Origin: Taeniopygia guttata
Lineage: Eukaryota; Chordata; Aves; Passeriformes; Estrildidae
Length of the DNA: 64,000 nucleotides
Assembly (NCBI RefSeq): GCF_048771995.1
Contig: NC_133027.1
Coordinates: 5,018,001-5,082,000, forward strand
Direction: 5' to 3'
Positions 11,917 to 24,374 of this stretch are shown piece after piece (the stretch's first letter is position 1; every line of letters begins with the position of its first letter). The position numbers and the translations under genes were made by a program. The notes under the pieces were generated by a model. It did no database searches and had not been told where the DNA came from. It saw nothing but the letters and a program-made list of their open reading frames with translations.

Positions 11917-12508
11917 TGCCATGGGTTAACCCCAGCCATCAATCAAGCACCAAAGCACCATGGAGTCACTCGCTCACTTTCCCACCCACAGGATAAGGGA
12001 GAGAATTGGAAGGGTAAAAGCTGGAAAATTCCTGGATTGAGACAAAAGCAGTTTAACAGGGAAAGGAAAAAACCACAAATGTATGTAAAGCAAAAGAAGG
12101 AATTAACTCACTGCTTTCCAAGGGCCAGGCAAGTGTTCAGCCACTTCCAGGAGGGCAAGACCCCATCATGAATAGCAGTGATTTGGAAAGGCAAAATCAA
12201 TCACTCCAAATGTCTCCTCTTCCTCCTTTTTCTTATATACTGAGCATGATATCACATGGTCTGGAACATCCCTTGGGTCAGTTGGGGTCACCTCTCCTGG
12301 CTGTGTCTCCTCCCTTTCCCATGCACCCCTAGCCTCCTTGCTATGGCCATTCAAGGAGCAGAACAGTCCTTGGCCCTGCATGAGCCCTGCTCAGCAATGA
12401 CAAAAACATCTCTATATTATCATCACTGTGTTCTGCACAAATCCCAAACACAGCCCCATGCCATCTGCTGTGAGGAAAATTAACTCTACCCCAGCCAAAA
12501 TCAGCTCA
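11917..12508 (-). mobile_element. Solo LTR of an avian endogenous retrovirus, inserted in CR1
   Basis: A 592-base TG...CA-bounded element. Read on the minus strand it starts 'tgagctgattttggctgggg' and ends 'ggttaacccatggca', with a TATA box (tatataag, about 12,232-12,239) and the landmark 'accccaactgacccaaggg' upstream of it. I recognise this LTR type from bird genomes but do not name the family. No gag, pol or env sequence flanks it, so it is a solo LTR left by recombination. A second, diverged copy in the same orientation lies at 38,209-38,827. No intact target-site duplication is seen (flanks aagag and ggttg). Confidence 0.85.
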
Positions 12509-12655
12509 GGTTGCTCCAAACCCTGTCCAGCCTGGCCTGGAACATTTCTAGGGATGGAGCAGCCACAGCCTCTCTGGGCAAGCTCTGCCTGGGCCTCCCC
12601 ACACTCACAGGGAAGAATTTCTTCCCAATATCCAATCTACAGCTACTCTTGCTAA
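12509..12655 (-). mobile_element. CR1 LINE, 5' half of the element split by the LTR
   Basis: Continues the CR1 interrupted at 11,916: 'ggttgctccaaaccctgtcc', 'agggatggagcagccacagc' and 'cacagggaagaatttcttcc', in the order expected for a minus-strand CR1 3' UTR. Fades after about 12,655. Confidence 0.87.
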
Positions 12656-15600
12656 CAGTTCCTCTCCACATTCCTTGTAGGATCTTTGACCAAGCTGCGA
12701 CTGGGCAGCTCTCACCACCATTCCAGGTTATCCCCTATTCCAACCTCTTGATCAGGTTTCCAGCTTAAGAGGTGAACATTTCCCTCTGGGAAGGCAAAAG
12801 CTGTCTCACATCGATATTCCTGAGGGTAAATACTCTTGCCAGTGTCAGAGTGGTCAGAGTTGCCCTCTGTGAGATAGAGAACACCCAGGGATCAACTCCA
12901 GAAGGAATCTACCCCAGTGGAAATGAGAAATGTGCTGCTTTTAGATAACTAAACGGAGCTGAAACCAATCCTGCCCCATCAAGGTGAAATGATCCCTTTC
13001 AATAAAGTGGTTTTTTTTAATAAACAAATACCCAGTAGTGAACATGTCTTTTTCTAAAAAAAAAAAAATTACAAAATTAGGTGTTTTTTTCCTTCTTTTA
13101 GAAAGGCACTAAATTCCTGTACAGTTGATTAAATGTTTATTAGCGGTATTCCCTCTTTGTCCCTTTTCTACTGAGGGAAAAAGCAATGAAACAACACTCC
13201 ATCATACCCTTGTACTCCAGCTACTGCTTTTGTATAATATACAGGAAAACAGAGACATTCTAATTCGCAAATAGTTTTAAAAACAGTGGCGAGTCATCAT
13301 CAATTGTAATTTAATCATCTCCTTGTGTCCCAAAGTTAAAATATATCGCCCTCAGCCTCGCAGAAATGTGCTTGTAGAGGGATGATTTATAAATCATTCA
13401 GTAACAGACAATGTTACAACTAAAGCAGTGGGAGTTTTGAAATACCTACATCAGATTAGGCTTGTGTTTATTTCAAAAAAAGCTCTGATCTACTTTGGAT
13501 TTTTGGCAGGCACAACATGAGCCCAACATGAACTACTGTAAATCAAAGCCTTTTTTGAAAGTCAAACTTGGAATGTTTCCAACCTCAATTAAAAAACATT
13601 TGATGTCTTTTGGACTTCAATTTTTAAAAAATATTTTTGTTCTTCTCATTTGCTCTGTCCAGACCTGTCCATACAAAGATCCCACCAGGAACTAATGAAA
13701 TTGTAAATATTTTTATGTTTCTTTTATTCGTGGCTCCTTTTTCAAATACTTTTTTCTCAGTGATAATGTTTTAATAAACAAATTAAAGGAGAAAAACATT
13801 CACAGACACCCAATTAAATTAGTCAAGATTAACATTTCATATTCATTGAATAGTTTATCTCAGACATAAGTGGCAGCAGAAAAGATAGAAATCAGGCAGC
13901 ATTCAAAATCATGACAGCTATTCAGTGGAAGTATTCATGCCTTTTTTCCCCTCATCCTTCCAATATTGTGATACACAAATTAGTTATGAATAACTCAGCT
14001 GCATTTGTGTGGTCTAAAAAACAAATCCACAAGCAAAAGAGCAGATGTTGAAAGTTAACAAAACCCTACTATAACAATTTTTTTGGTTTGATAATAAATA
14101 TAAATATCAGCAGAAGATATCCTGAGAAAATGTGTGCCATGCTGGAAAATACACTGCAGCTCTGTGCTCAGGATCCCTTAAGTTCTGTGATTTGTATATT
14201 TTGCTACAATGGCCATTAGTGTTTCCATAAATGTTATTTTCTGGGTGCAAAGCCTCAGCCAGTCTTCACTTAAATTGTGTTGACACAGGGCTGCAGTGAG
14301 ATGCAATGTTAACCATCCTTCAACAGAACTAAAAGGTGTTTATTTCTGGACTTGATCCATATCTGTCTCAGCATTTTGTAGCTTGACTTGCCACATTCAG
14401 TGACATTCAATAAATACCTCAGTGAAGTGAATGTCACATAATTTCAGGATATGTTCTTGGCTCGGAACAGCCTAGGGTTACCTAAGCTTTGTCATAGCTC
14501 TGTCAAATCTCAGAGCAGGATACATTTCTGTGATAGACCCTGCACAAAACCCTGCGGTGAAAGGAACTTACTGAAACTTTCCCAGCATTTCTGTCTGATT
14601 ATTTTCTGAGTTGGGGAAGCAACAAGAGAAGTTTTCAAAACGAGGAGAAGTGAAATCCGGGAATGTGCTGTTTCATGACAAGGTATCTTAGCTTCAAAAA
14701 ACTCAGTCTAAGTGCACCTGTGTGAGATATATTTGTTACCTAGAACTTTGTATATTTCAGATGCCAGTGATAAACCACCACGAGAGAGGTGAGCTGACTT
14801 GTAGCAGTGTCACAAGAGCCGGAGCCAGTGAAATTCCTGACTCGGTTCTGAGTTTTGTGATTCTAGACATGGTCTGTAGCACGTGATACAAGATACTCTT
14901 CTCATCCCTGTTTTACTAATTAACTACAAATTGTTTACCCTGACAAAGTGCCATTCAGCTCCAAGATGAGGAAGCAACATTTCAATGTCTATAGAGCATC
15001 AGTGTGGTCTCCATACTCAAATGAGGTGACAAAGCTCCCTTTACAGCCAATGTAGACCAGATCAACATCATCAATAAAGATTCTTTTCCTTAACAGCATT
15101 TCAAGGTGTCCTTCCCGACCTTTGGCTACTCTCCAAAAGAATTTTGATCTTACTTAGATCCTTTTATTGTTTCTGCTGACTGGGAGAGGGTGTTTTTGTC
15201 TGTCTTGTCTATATTCCTATTACTAGGAATATAAATCATCTTCCAACAATTCTCTATGATCTTTTTAAAGTTTAGCCATTTTGTGTTTAGTTTTGTCATC
15301 CCTGCCAGCAGAGTCTGCAAATAAGGTCTAAATTTCAGCCTCCTATCCCGATTACCAGATGATAGGGGCCAGTATATCGAGATAAACAAATCTTTAGCTA
15401 CTTAGTCCTGAGGACAAGCCAAAGCAAAGCAATCACTGCAGAATCACAGGTGATATAAAGTGCTGCAGCCATGGGTTATGCAGCTGGGTTATGTGATGAG
15501 TGGCAGAGGCTTTGCACTGTGTTTTCTCTTGTCCTGTTGCCTTGCACCTCTTCAGCCCCACCTCTGATCTGCAGACCATCTTTGTGCAGTGGCACCAAGC

Positions 15601-16545
15601 CTGAAAAAGTCCATGTCACTGAGCTGCCACCAAATATGTTCAAAAGAATTCAAGCTGAAGCTTGGATAAATTGGAGCTTTTCAAAACGCTCCTTGTTCGC
15701 ACTTTTGTGGCAGCCTACACGGTAGGAAGATAAAGAATTTTATGGCAGTCATTAAGAGCTCATTAGATGTTATTAGGAGGTCAGTTGTTTTTTAGGCACT
15801 TATTTCTGAATGCTTTGCAATCATCACTGTGCTAATCTCCACTGTTCTAATAGCCTAGATGGGAAATAATTACATATTTTTATGAAGATAAGGTGTTAGA
15901 GATAAGTCCACATTATCCATAGCTTTGAATAAAAAGATTACTCAGTTGACTCCCTTATTTTTCCTTTAAGTTTGAATTAAAACCTACCTGAAATAGTCTT
16001 ATGTTGCTATACTTTGGCTCTTTTTTATCACATAATTATTCTTTTTTTTTTTCATGCTTGCCTTTCAATATCTTTTTGCAGCATTCCAGCTATATATTTG
16101 AATATTGCAAAAGCTGTGAGTAAAACATTAGAACAAGAGAGCACCAGATAAAAATTCCCATTTGTGGATACAAACCTCCTTAAATTGCCATTATATATTT
16201 TGATGATTTCTTAGCCTGTGGGTGCTATCACTATAATTTGCAGTATATAAGTTTTAATAAGTCAATTATAAATGTAATGTATGCTGAAAATATCACCACG
16301 GTAGCAGCTTAATAAACAGAGCCCTTTTTAAATCTTATCCTCAAAACAGAGTTAATGTACCGCTCTTCTAATTTATAATCAAAATGCAAAACAAAATTCA
16401 GCTTAACAGTTATAGAGTAGCTGAGGTGCTTCATATCATTAAATTGAAATACCTGAAGGCAAACCTGTTCTCTGACTGTAAAAGACACTAACCAGCTACA
16501 TGTGCATATGTGGATAATTCACATATTTGTGTCTGCATATGCATG
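12656..16545. other. Long repeat-poor unique tract
   Basis: Nearly 4 kb with no recognisable transposon. Bases 13,260-13,480 have the AT-rich, non-repetitive composition of conserved non-coding DNA. No reading frame above 84 codons and no convincing exon. T-rich runs occur near 16,043. Confidence 0.4.
16250..16460. other. Candidate conserved non-coding tract (composition only)
   Basis: Non-repetitive AT-rich sequence with several TAAT/ATTA cores and a 'ccacggtagcagc' segment. No coding potential. Included because it resembles enhancer-like intergenic elements. Alignment to other birds would be decisive. Confidence 0.2.
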
Positions 16546-16587
16546 TATCTGCATTTACTTCTACCTTATCTGCATTTACTTCTACCT
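16546..16587. repeat. Perfect 21-bp tandem duplication
   Basis: Bases 16,546-16,566 are repeated exactly at 16,567-16,587 (unit begins tatctgcattta). Two identical copies suggest a recent local duplication. On the plus strand it makes a repeated peptide in a 126-codon open frame that is otherwise unremarkable. Confidence 0.95.
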
Positions 16588-19500
16588 ACATTTCCAGATA
16601 GTCAGGAAACATGTATACGCATATTTCTCTGGAGTATATGATTTCTCAGCAAGGCACAAAGTTTATAGCAGAATGAATTTGTCATATCCACATGGCTCCA
16701 GTGGAAAAAGGGCATTTTGCAGAATGTATGAAATCTGGTTCTTAATAAGGTACAACAAAACCCCAAGGAAACTCACTCAGAGAGTCTCAGCCTTACATGA
16801 ACATTATTATTATTTTCCTAATTCCCACAGTAGTCAAACCTGTGTTTCTACAGGGTATTACAGTCATAACCCGTCTTCCTGAAGTGCCTGAATTCTCTAC
16901 ATAGCCAACACTTCTGCCTTGGGAAAGGCCAGGTGTGCCCCCAACAGCCAGGTAAATGGAATAATAACCTGATAGAAAGCCTGAATTTTTGTTGATGTCT
17001 TTCATTTTGGAAAGTTAGTCTACTCTGTGTTATTCATTTAAGCTATTTCTCCTCAGTGTGAGAAAATTAATATTTCCAAAAGATTAATATTTCCATCTCT
17101 TCTGAGAAACCTGAAAGCTGAAGTTGCCTGGGGTGCTGATTTCTCTCTGCTAATTACACAGAAATCTTTGGTGATTAAAGTAAACTGCATGCTTAAAACC
17201 AAGGTTGCTTCACTCCTTTCATTCCTCCATCCACAGTGCTACAGGGATGATCTACTTCATAGCAAGCTCAGGATATTGTATGAATAACTGTTTGTATTAA
17301 ATATATGTCAGATTATTGGAAATCAGACTTTCTGCAGTTCTTTTAACACTCAAAGTAATTGATAAAAATTTATTTTCACTGATGTCTTTAGAAAATAACA
17401 AAATTACATGAAAGCATAATTCACATAGGATTGCTCAATCCCCTTCAATGACTTCTCAGTTGTTATTTATAACACAGGCACATGTGTATAAACACTATTT
17501 ACTGAGAGGCAGCAGAACGAACTTGTGGCAGAAGTTAAACCCAAAAGATGCATCATGTATTTTCCACAGAAAAGTCTTTTTTTCCCTATTGCTTTGAGTG
17601 TTGATCCTATTCCCATTGCCATAATTAACTAGTGTCCACTTTGAGTCCAGTAATGTGATATTCTTTTCAAATTTAATTGCATTTAAAGAACTGTGTGGGA
17701 AAACTTGAATTTGACTGTGTGTGAAAATACCATTTGTTTTAACATGGAGGCAAATGAGAGGGATGTCAGATTCAAGTGGGGACATGGACAAGCTCTCCAA
17801 AAACATCTGGAAAGCCTTGGTTGATTTCAGTTTCACTTATACCAGAACGAAAAAAGTGACAAAACAGTTCCAGATGCCACCACTGAGCTGGTCTTTCCTC
17901 CTCTCAGACTGACATCTAAACCCTAAAGGTAGGATTGAGAGAATGGTTTGATTTGAAAATGACCTTAAAAATTATTCAGAGCCCTCCCTGATATGGAAGG
18001 TATCAAGTGATCTCATATTAGACATTCATATGATACTTGTCAACTTCTAAGGAGATTATTTTTATAGGAAGTCTTTCCTTTATAAAATGAAAAGAAGTAC
18101 TTTTAAGACAGAATTCATATGATGTATTACAAATGTCTACTTTAAGATAAGATGAATAGGAAACTGAAAAAGCCAATTTCTCTCTTTTATAGGACAGATA
18201 GCCAAGAAAACCCTCAAGACATCAATGCCTATACTCAATCCCTCTTCAGTGTGTAACTTGTCATGTTCTCAGAATGCTTTTCTGTGTAATTTGTCTTGTT
18301 CAGTACAGTCAGGTACCCGTGCTCCCCTTTTTACATGCATCTGTGATGCAGAGGGACAAAGGCATAGCACAGCATGCCAGCATGCCCTGGGAATCAGTAG
18401 GAAGCTGGGGATCCCGTCCTCTACCTTTGTTTTCCAGGAAATTCCTAAATTTCTAGCACATGGACAACATCTCCTTTTTGTTTGGGAAGTGTTTGGAAGA
18501 TGACCAAGATTTGATGGGTGGGTAATTTTCCTTGTGTGCAAGAACAAGTAAGTTGCAGGGTCAGAGGGAATGTCCTGACTCAGAGGGCTGGCCATGAATT
18601 TGACCAGCACCATCTTCTTTCCATCAGTTTTCACACCTGAGGGAGAAACAGGACATTGGGAAGAATTTTACTCTTTTATTTTATCAACACAGTAGTAACA
18701 CCCCTGTACCCCAGGGAGTGACTGAGCAATTTCACATCCAGTGTGACTAAAAAGCACAATACTTCATGAAAGGGAGACACATTTCATGACCTTTTGTCAG
18801 TTTTGGTTGATGTTACATGAGGAAGATGCACTAGGTACGCATTGACAGCCCCTGGAAGTCTTCTCAAGCTGCATAGAGATAAATTAAATTGACAAAAACA
18901 AGAAAGAGTTTTGAATAGAGATTGGGCTTAGGAATTGCAATGGCAGAATAGAAGGAAATTTTAAATATTTTATAAAATATTTTATAAAAACAATTTAAAA
19001 ATTATTTCTTTGATAGGTTCTGAAGACATATTTTGATTTTTGGCACATTTTTCTTTTTAACTGCCTTTATTTCAGTTTTCCACCTGTACTCATTGAATCT
19101 GAACTTTTATGTGTCATATGAACACAATGCATTTCAAATGCTGTCTACACAGACCATCCAAAATCTGTCAGCCTATAACAGTCACTGATGTCCTGTACTA
19201 AGCAGCAAAACCTTTTGCATGAAGGCCGAAGAGTAAACCCCAAACAGCTCAAATCAGAAAGCATTTGCTCTGACAGATCAAATAAATTAAATGGAGAAGT
19301 AAAGGATACCACAAATTGCAAAATTCAGAACACACAAAAAAGTGGCATTGGGTTCAGCTGGGGTAAAACACCATCACTCTGTTCCCAATTCCCAGTTCAA
19401 AAGCCTTGGACATAACCCAGGACATTCCAAGAATTGCCATCAAACAAACCTCCTGCAAAGGCTCATTCAGCGTGTTCTGGTGAGAAGTTTTTCATTCAAA

Positions 19501-19849
19501 TGGATGAAATTCCTGTGAGAGCCAAGGATATTTATCAAGGAGCTTTATCTATTGTCAAGACTAGAGGCAAAGAGTGGGCCCACTCACGAGAGGGTTAAGC
19601 ACAGGGGTCTCTTGAGGGTTTCTATGTCTTGTGTCTTCACTTCTGAAAGTCAGAGCTTGAATTGCCCAGACTTTTCCTCTCGTCCATGTCCTCAGCAGAG
19701 GCAGCAAGCCCAGCCCCTGAGTCCTAGGTCTAGATGATGATATTATCCTCAGGTTTAGGAAACCTTTCTGATTTCCTTATGCAGAGATAACTTTTCCCCA
19801 CCTCAGTGATAATTCCAGCCTTCCAACCAAAAAAATAACCTACTAAGAA
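16588..19849. other. Unique non-coding sequence
   Basis: No transposon or exon is supported. A short duplicated AT palindrome (tattttataaaa twice) lies near 18,965-18,990. Open frames of up to 121 codons (for example 18,269-18,634 on the minus strand) overlap others on the opposite strand and match nothing I know. Confidence 0.45.
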
Positions 19850-20830
19850 ATAAGTGAGGACGTGTATGCCAAGACTCACAGATCATTACTTTTCCTGTCC
19901 ATTCCTCTCCTTCTCTCAGCTTACCTTAAGCTTACATGGAAATCTGGAGAACTTAATGAGAGATATCGGAGATAATATTTTCCGACACTTGCAAAGCGTG
20001 CCTTGCCTTCCAGACAGGATTTCCTCAGTCTGCTTAGTTCTAGATAGGAAACCATCCTTCGGTCTGCCAGTACCACTCAGGCACAACAAGGGAGAAAGGG
20101 GCATTACACAGAACATTTTCCACTGCTGTGCCGTATCTCATTTACTCTTGCTACTGAAATACACAGCCTCTAATTAGCTCGTCCAGCTCTGCTCTTTCTT
20201 TTTTTAATCTGAGATGGAAAAAGGGAAAAAAAAAAAAGTCATTTATTACCGACTAACATTCATTAAAACTTGTAACTAGTTTGTTTATTGAAACCAGACG
20301 GCATTTCCTCCCCTTTCCAACCTGCCACTGTGTGGTATATTCACATATAAGGCATCAATAATTATACAATGCATTACAAATGAGCTTTTAAAGCCAGGAT
20401 GCAAATTAGGAATGTAAATGTGGCTTCTAAATTGGCTATGTTAATATGAAATATGATTCTTTCTAATAGAGTGGGAGTAAGCCCCAGTGGTATTGATCTT
20501 TTCCCTTTTCTGCTTGAAACCCCCCCAGTTAAGCAGCAGTGTCTTTTCACCTCCCCTCGCTGAGACTCATCTGGTCAAGTCGAACTCTTTCCTCTTATTT
20601 GCCTGTGCTGAGCCATGAGCACTAAATGAAGCGAGTAATTTGGTGCATTGTTGGGGGGGACGGGAGGAGGGGGACTGGGGAAGGGGGGCAGCTGACAGTG
20701 AATGGTGTCAGCTGCAGAGGCAGCAGAAAAAGCCGACATCTTAATAAAACAGCCTCGGGCAAAATCCCATTAAAGCCTTCAGAAGCTTGTTTCCCTGCAG
20801 TTGAGCAGGTAGGCGTCGTGCACTGCGTGG
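19850..20830. other. Candidate regulatory block next to the CpG island
   Basis: About 1 kb of non-repetitive sequence directly upstream of the homopolymer tract and CpG island. It mixes AT-rich stretches (aataattatacaatgcatt, taggaatgtaaatgtggc) with short conserved-looking words such as 'gtcagctgcagaggcagcag'. No coding frame is convincing: the 111-codon frame from 20,626 runs into the poly-A tract. This composition is common for developmental enhancers or promoter-proximal elements, but conservation cannot be seen here. Confidence 0.35.
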
Positions 20831-20861
20831 CAGCCCTGAGTGCTCTCTGGGAGCCCAGTTC

Positions 20862-20955
20862 AAAAAAAAAAAAAAAAAAAAAAAAAAAATCGGGGGGGAA
20901 AAAAATTGAGTGCTTTTTTTTTTCAACCCCCCCTCCCTTTTCACTCTCCCCCCCG
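20862..20955. repeat. Homopolymer cluster: A28, then G-, A-, T- and C-runs
   Basis: Twenty-eight consecutive A (20,862-20,889) are followed by a G run, a second A run, a T run of about 11 and two C runs. A region like this is prone to replication and sequencing slippage, so base-level accuracy may be poor. Confidence 0.95.
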
Positions 20956-21020
20956 ATCTAAATCATCCACCAGCCTCTGCTCCTCAGAGTCATTTGCAAG
21001 GCAGAGAGGGAGGGAGGGAG

Positions 21021-21250
21021 GTGCGCCTTGATGTGCGGGGACCGAGCGCCCGAGCGGCGGAGGAGCGGCGGCGAGCGCTGCTCGCCCATTAACGCGGCAG
21101 CGCAGACCTCGGGCTGACCTTTGCCGAGCACAGGGAACGGGGGGACACGCGAGGAATGACAATGAGGACATGCTGGGGCACCGCTCCCCGCCCGCCGCAG
21201 CCCCAGCCTGAGGATGGTGGCACCTCTGGCCCGGAGGGATGGCACCGGGA
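21021..21250. promoter_or_regulatory. CpG island
   Basis: About two dozen CpG dinucleotides in roughly 230 bases, with GCGGCGG-type runs (21,050-21,085), against a background in which CpG is rare. This is the only such stretch in the window. CpG islands in birds usually mark promoters or regulatory elements, so it may be the start of a transcript or an orphan island. I see no TATA box, and the long minus-strand frame across it (20,941-21,435, 164 codons) is explained by GC richness rather than by a recognisable protein. Confidence 0.75.
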
Positions 21251-21411
21251 AGGCTGAGAACAATGGGAGAGGATAAAACTACCCCCCAAATCTCTGCTGT
21301 TCTAGCATCGATTCCTGCTAGATATTTGCGAGGAACTTTTATAGTTTTCATATATTTGTAATCCTGTAATTCTTTAGAGTATAGCTCTGAACTCCATGTA
21401 GTGTTAGCTGT

Positions 21412-21763
21412 TGTCTTCACATTTTGGTCAGACAAAACTATTCCTCTCTAGGCCTGGGAATCAAGGACACCTCATTGTCTCAGGTCCTAAGAAATGTAAA
21501 CGAAAGTAGGTTGGGCTGCAGCAAATTTGGGCTAAAGGACTTCATTACCTGAAGCTGTAATTGGAAGATTAACGCCCAATATGCAAATAGACCAAACTTA
21601 TAAAAGTATGAACACATGACCTGTCGTCCATTTTTTGGTATAGCCCCTGGAGGGGGTGGGCTTCGTCTGACCAAAATGTACCTGAAGGCCCTTGAGGTAA
21701 ATTTATTCTCTTATTCTTTGTATTCTCTTGATTTTGTCTAGACACGGTTTTTAGGTATTCCCA
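21412..21763 (+). mobile_element. Solo LTR of an avian endogenous retrovirus
   Basis: Plus-oriented LTR-like element with a TATA box (ttataaaag, about 21,599-21,607) preceded by 'gaagctgtaattggaag' and 'caatatgcaaatagacc', followed by a transcript-start-like 'gtccattttttgg' and an AATAAA-like 'gtaaattta' before a T-rich U5. The same ordered landmarks occur on the minus strand of the element at 47,476-47,894, which supports both calls. It also holds a perfect 15-base inverted repeat (21,419-21,433 and 21,665-21,679). The ends are approximate and no target-site duplication was found. No viral genes are present. Confidence 0.62.
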
Positions 21764-24351
21764 AAAGTCATCAAAATCACCCCATGCATGTTTTACTTCA
21801 AAGAGCAGTGGATGGACATAATTCAGACACCACAAATGCCAGGGACATTTCGCCAGGACAGGCGAAGCACATAGATCACTTATGTCCTTCAGCAATCATG
21901 ACTTCAATAAGCAAAAAGACCCAGACACAATTAAAATGCTCAATTTAAAATTTTTTTCAACCCCTTTTCAGCCGGGAGATACCTCCTCAGTGCCACACAC
22001 AATCTTTGCTTGATGATGCTTCTTCTTCTTCTTCATAGATGAATTCTGTGTGTATGGACTTCTGGAGCATTTCTAGATACTATTTATACACAAGTTTAGA
22101 TTGCAGAGTTCTGGTGGATATTGACAGTTCAATGCACAGGGAGGAACAATTCTGCCTGACTCACACCATCATGTAGCTGATCTGACTCTAATAAAGCATG
22201 GCAGCCTCCTAAACAGATAGAGGATGCACTTTGTATGTTTGAAAAACCAATCAGGTCTCTTAAGAGAGTACAGTCTGCTTTGGCTCAAGATCACTGTGCC
22301 TCTGCATCATATATTTAATGTTTGATGGGTGTCTGGCCAGAAAAAAAAATGTTGCTTTCTTAAGTTAAATCAATTTTATCTGTTCTGTCAAAACCATTTG
22401 GGCTTGTGAATGACCCCGTGCTGAAAGAATTTCCTTAATAATCTGGAACTTGGTGCAATAGCTTTTGTTCAGTTATCAGTCATTTCTACTGAGGGCAAGG
22501 AAACAAGAAGTCTGCTTGGCTCTTATTTTAGTCAAAAATTACAGTTAAATCTGTAGACATTTTGACTTCATTTCCCTCTTGTAAATCATCAAGAGTAAGA
22601 GCCAAGATTTTGCTTTTCCCCTGCCATAGGTTGTAATATTCAGGAAAGTACCAGAAGGAATAATAAGATTTCTGACAAGACCCATTCCATTATGGCTAAA
22701 TTACTTTGGCTGAGCCAGAATCATAAGACCAAGTTGAGCCACCAGCTGGGTACATTTCTTCAGTAGGAGCTTCTCTACATTTCAGATTTTCCCTGGAGCT
22801 TAGCTAGAAAAATGTCAAATCATTCATGTACTCTGAATTCCTACTTCTTTTTCCTCCTCTGTTCTTTACCATTTTTATTCACTCTTTATTAATTCCTCAT
22901 TTTCCCTATTTCCTTTCCTTCCTTGCCTTTTATTTTTAAATCTGTCTTTCTACTCTGGAAAGTCCCAAAGCATTTTCCAGCCTGCAGTTTTAAAGTTTGA
23001 TTCCCCCACGAGTGCACATCCACTGGCAGAAGTTGAACAAATGGGATTATTCCCTCACCTCTGAAATGCAGCCACTTCTGAGGTGGAGCACTGCAGCCAC
23101 TCTGTCTTCAGCGTGTGCCTGGGTCTCTGGAGAGGGAGTGAAGGATAACCTTTTCACCTGAAAGTACCTTTTTCAGGTGAGCTGAATATAACTTGGAATC
23201 AAGCCAGAACACTTCTTTCTGAGCATAGCCTGGGATTATGACCAGAAATGTCAGACTATTCCTTTGATGTCTTTCTAATGGACCTGTAAATGGAAACTGC
23301 AAAAGTTTAATCTTCCTTTAATATGTGTGTGTATTTATTGAAACTGTGTGTGTCTGTGTATGTGTCTGTACACTCCAAGATTTTGGAAGCAGTTCAAACA
23401 ACCAGCAGGGAATGCTGTAACAATGGCAATGTTTTTAGTTCATCCATGTTCCAGTGGACCTCATCATATCTGCAACACTTTCTAATACCTCTGAGGAAAA
23501 TCATAACTCCGTGGTACAGCCCCAGTAAGGGCTTCCTTCTCACAGTGTTCTGAAATGAGATATTGTTATTTTGATGATGTGACAGTAGACACACTGTACC
23601 TCCATCTCATCTTTTGGGCTCTTTTGCTGGTCATGGATTCTTTCTTCAATTCAGTCTGCCTAAAACTCATTTAAATATCAGTAAACCTACCTGTCCTCCA
23701 TGTCTGTTAATGCTTTCTTTTGTACAATTCCCTTGCCCTTGTACAAGCTCTCTGGGTCCTTAGCATTATCTGCATCTACGTCTGCAGAAGTTCAGCTTCA
23801 GAGAGAACTTTTCTGCCTCCTACCTGAAGCTTCACCATGGCCAAGATAATGTGACAAAGTCCTTTAAGTTTACCAAAGAGACCATGAGAGGATCAAGAAT
23901 GAAGTAAACTCAGGGAAGATGCCACTTTAGATCTCAAGACTGGATGCCTCTCTTGGATTAAAAGATGCCACTTCTATGCCTTGTGCTGTCATGCTGAATC
24001 ATGTGATCAAGTCACCATCTCATGCTACCTTGAGTGACGCTGGTGAAAAAAAATACAATCTTTGAGGTTCTACAAGTTTTTTCCTGCAATTTTATGGTGA
24101 GGTGTTTTTGCTAAACCAAAAGAGAATATCTCCAGATCTGACTTTCTGAAATTCATATAAAGTTTGCCACAAACAACCACTGGAGAGAGAGTAAAGTCTT
24201 TTATTGGGATCAGCAGTTAACCTTTAAATGGGAAACATCAGCAGCAAGATTGTGACAATTAATTTTTTCTATTCCTCTGTGAGTTAGAACATTGAGATTC
24301 TGGATTTCTGACCCAACTGCAAGAATCAGAAAAATCTTAGCATAATTTTCC
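21764..24351. other. Unique non-coding sequence
   Basis: A short TTC repeat lies at about 22,019-22,036, a pyrimidine-rich stretch at 22,845-22,960 and a TG-rich stretch at 23,320-23,370. No gene or transposon is recognised. Confidence 0.45.
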
Positions 24352-24361
24352 AGGCTCCCCG

Positions 24362-24374
24362 CCCCCCCCCCCCC
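24362..24374. repeat. C13 homopolymer
   Basis: Thirteen consecutive C following 'ctccccg'. Likely slippage-prone. Confidence 0.95.

Noticed and set aside
20801..20810. Strong 5' splice-like site (gagcag|gtaggc) as the end of a first exon
   Set aside because: It precedes the CpG island instead of following it, and no start or frame upstream supports an exon.
20941..21435. 164-codon minus-strand ORF over the CpG island
   Set aside because: High GC content removes stop codons. The peptide is rich in A, R, P and G with no domain, and two overlapping frames are equally open.
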